This document shows positions 13,016 through 13,775 of a stretch of 13,775 nt of DNA, one piece after another (within the stretch, counting starts at the first letter, position 1; each line of letters starts with the position of its first letter). The translations under genes and the position numbers were made by a program. The stretch lies in contig JAEWBW010000023.1 of NCBI GenBank assembly GCA_023390955.1, forward strand, positions 1 through 13,775. Reading direction: 5' to 3'. The stretch comes from Pseudomonadota bacterium (GTDB lineage: Bacteria > Pseudomonadota > Alphaproteobacteria > Rhizobiales > Xanthobacteraceae). The notes under the pieces are model-generated. The model had not been told where the DNA came from and made no database searches. It saw nothing but the letters and a program-made list of their open reading frames with translations.

Positions 13016-13775
13016 TTGCCGGCCATGAAGTCGCGCAGGCCGTCGACCACGAGGCGGTTGGCCTCCTCGGTGCCGATGGTCATGCGCAGATGCTGGTGCA
13101 GGCCGTAATTCTTCAGCGCGCGCAGCACCAAGCCACGCTTGGTGAGATAGGCATCGGCCTCGTCCGATGTCTTGCCCTTATCGGTCGGGAAGTGGATCAG
13201 CACGAAATTGGCAACGCTCGGCGTCACCTTCAGCCCGAGCTTGGTGATCTCCTCGGTCAGCCAGTTGCGCCAGGTCTCGGTGAACTGCTTCGACGTCTGC
13301 TGATGCGCGGTGTCCTCGATCGCGGCAACCGCGGCATACATCGCCGGCGTCGACACGTTGAAGGGGCCGCGGATGCGGTTGACCGCGTCGATGATGTGCT
13401 CGGGCCCGAACATCCAGCCGATGCGCAGCGCCGCAAGGCCGTGGATCTTCGAGAAGGTGTGCACCACCACCGTGTTCTCGGTGGTCGCGACCAGCTCGAT
13501 CCCCATCTCGTAATCGTTGCGCGAGACGTAGTCGCAATAGGCGGCGTCCAGCACCAGCAGGACATGCGAGGGCAGGCCGGCGCGCAGCCGCTTGACCTCG
13601 TCGAACGGGATGTAAGTGCCGGTCGGGTTGTTGGGGTTGGCGAGCCAGACCAGCTTGGTCTTCGGCGTCACCGCCTTGAGGATGGCGTCGACGTCACAGG
13701 TGAGGTTCGTTTCCGCCACGACGACGTTCCTGGCGCCGACCGCCATCGTGGCGATCGGGTAGACCAGAAAGCCGT
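13012..13775 (-). CDS. hisC: HisC-family aminotransferase, N-terminus cut by window edge
   Basis: A PLP-dependent fold-type I aminotransferase of the histidinol-phosphate aminotransferase family. The frame is open to the right edge and begins in view with GFLVYPIATMAVGAR, so about 100 N-terminal residues are missing; 253 or so are present. Visible landmarks are ANPNNPTG, the PLP-contacting LDAAYCDYV (D and Y), the Schiff-base lysine in FSKIHGLAALRIG, RGPFNVS, and the substrate-carboxylate arginine in LRMTIGT. The GK-TGA end overlaps the tyrC start by four bases. Because of that pairing and the absence of other his genes here, this copy probably serves tyrosine/phenylalanine transamination, as HisC2-type enzymes in alphaproteobacteria can, rather than or as well as histidine synthesis. 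That is inference from context. Confidence 0.92.
   Translation of the reverse strand, partial: GFLVYPIATMAVGARNVVVAETNLTCDVDAILKAVTPKTKLVWLANPNNPTGTYIPFDEVKRLRAGLPSHVLLVLDAAYCDYVSRNDYEMGIELVATTENTVVVHTFSKIHGLAALRIGWMFGPEHIIDAVNRIRGPFNVSTPAMYAAVAAIEDTAHQQTSKQFTETWRNWLTEEITKLGLKVTPSVANFVLIHFPTDKGKTSDEADAYLTKRGLVLRALKNYGLHQHLRMTIGTEEANRLVVDGLRDFMAGK

Overview
The window looks like a core chromosomal segment of an alphaproteobacterium in the Bradyrhizobium/Rhodopseudomonas group (Nitrobacteraceae). The evidence is very high GC with strong G/C third-position bias, Bradyrhizobium-like protein sequences, alphaproteobacteria-restricted families (TIGR02302/DUF4175, DUF2125), and three intergenic palindromic elements of the kind scattered through these genomes. 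There are no rRNA or tRNA genes, CRISPR arrays, phage genes, transposases or plasmid functions. The genus is inferred by eye; no search was run.

Layout, left to right. (1) 3-974 (+): the 3' three quarters of lysA (lysine biosynthesis). (2) 989-2474 (-): two small metabolic genes, a carboxymuconolactone decarboxylase-family protein and a 3-hydroxyisobutyrate dehydrogenase-family reductase, separated by a palindromic repeat. They may have been inserted between lysA and the envelope cluster. (3) 2656-5265 (+): a large membrane protein of the TIGR02302/DUF4175 family with a Q/G-rich, collagen-like tract and a TTG start. (4) 5370-6668 (-): a zinc-ribbon/single-TM/DUF3426-like protein followed by a single-domain response regulator. 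(5) 6832-10013 (+): ftsE (TTG start), ftsX, a YdcF/DUF218 membrane protein and a PlsC-type acyltransferase, close-packed and probably one operon for division and envelope functions. (6) 10010-10615 (-): a ChaC-like gamma-glutamylcyclotransferase, convergent with plsC and sharing a CTAG stop. (7) 10726-11910 (+): a DUF2125 membrane-anchored protein. (8) 12080-13775 (-): a cyclohexadienyl (prephenate/arogenate) dehydrogenase translationally coupled to a HisC-family aminotransferase cut by the right edge. These are probably the last two steps of tyrosine synthesis.

Transcription switches direction repeatedly. Convergent ends are closed by a small hairpin (lysA), long palindromic repeats (after the DUF4175 gene and after the DUF2125 gene), or overlapping stops (plsC/chaC). 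Divergent starts lie at 2475-2655, 6669-6831 and 10616-10725; the last two hold clear dyads that could be regulatory. No stretch over 300 bases lacks a gene.

I see no defence system, biosynthetic cluster or mobile island. The least understood and most interesting part is the block from the DUF4175 protein through the response regulator and zinc-ribbon protein to FtsEX-YdcF-PlsC. It looks like a conserved envelope/division neighbourhood in which three or four members have no established role.
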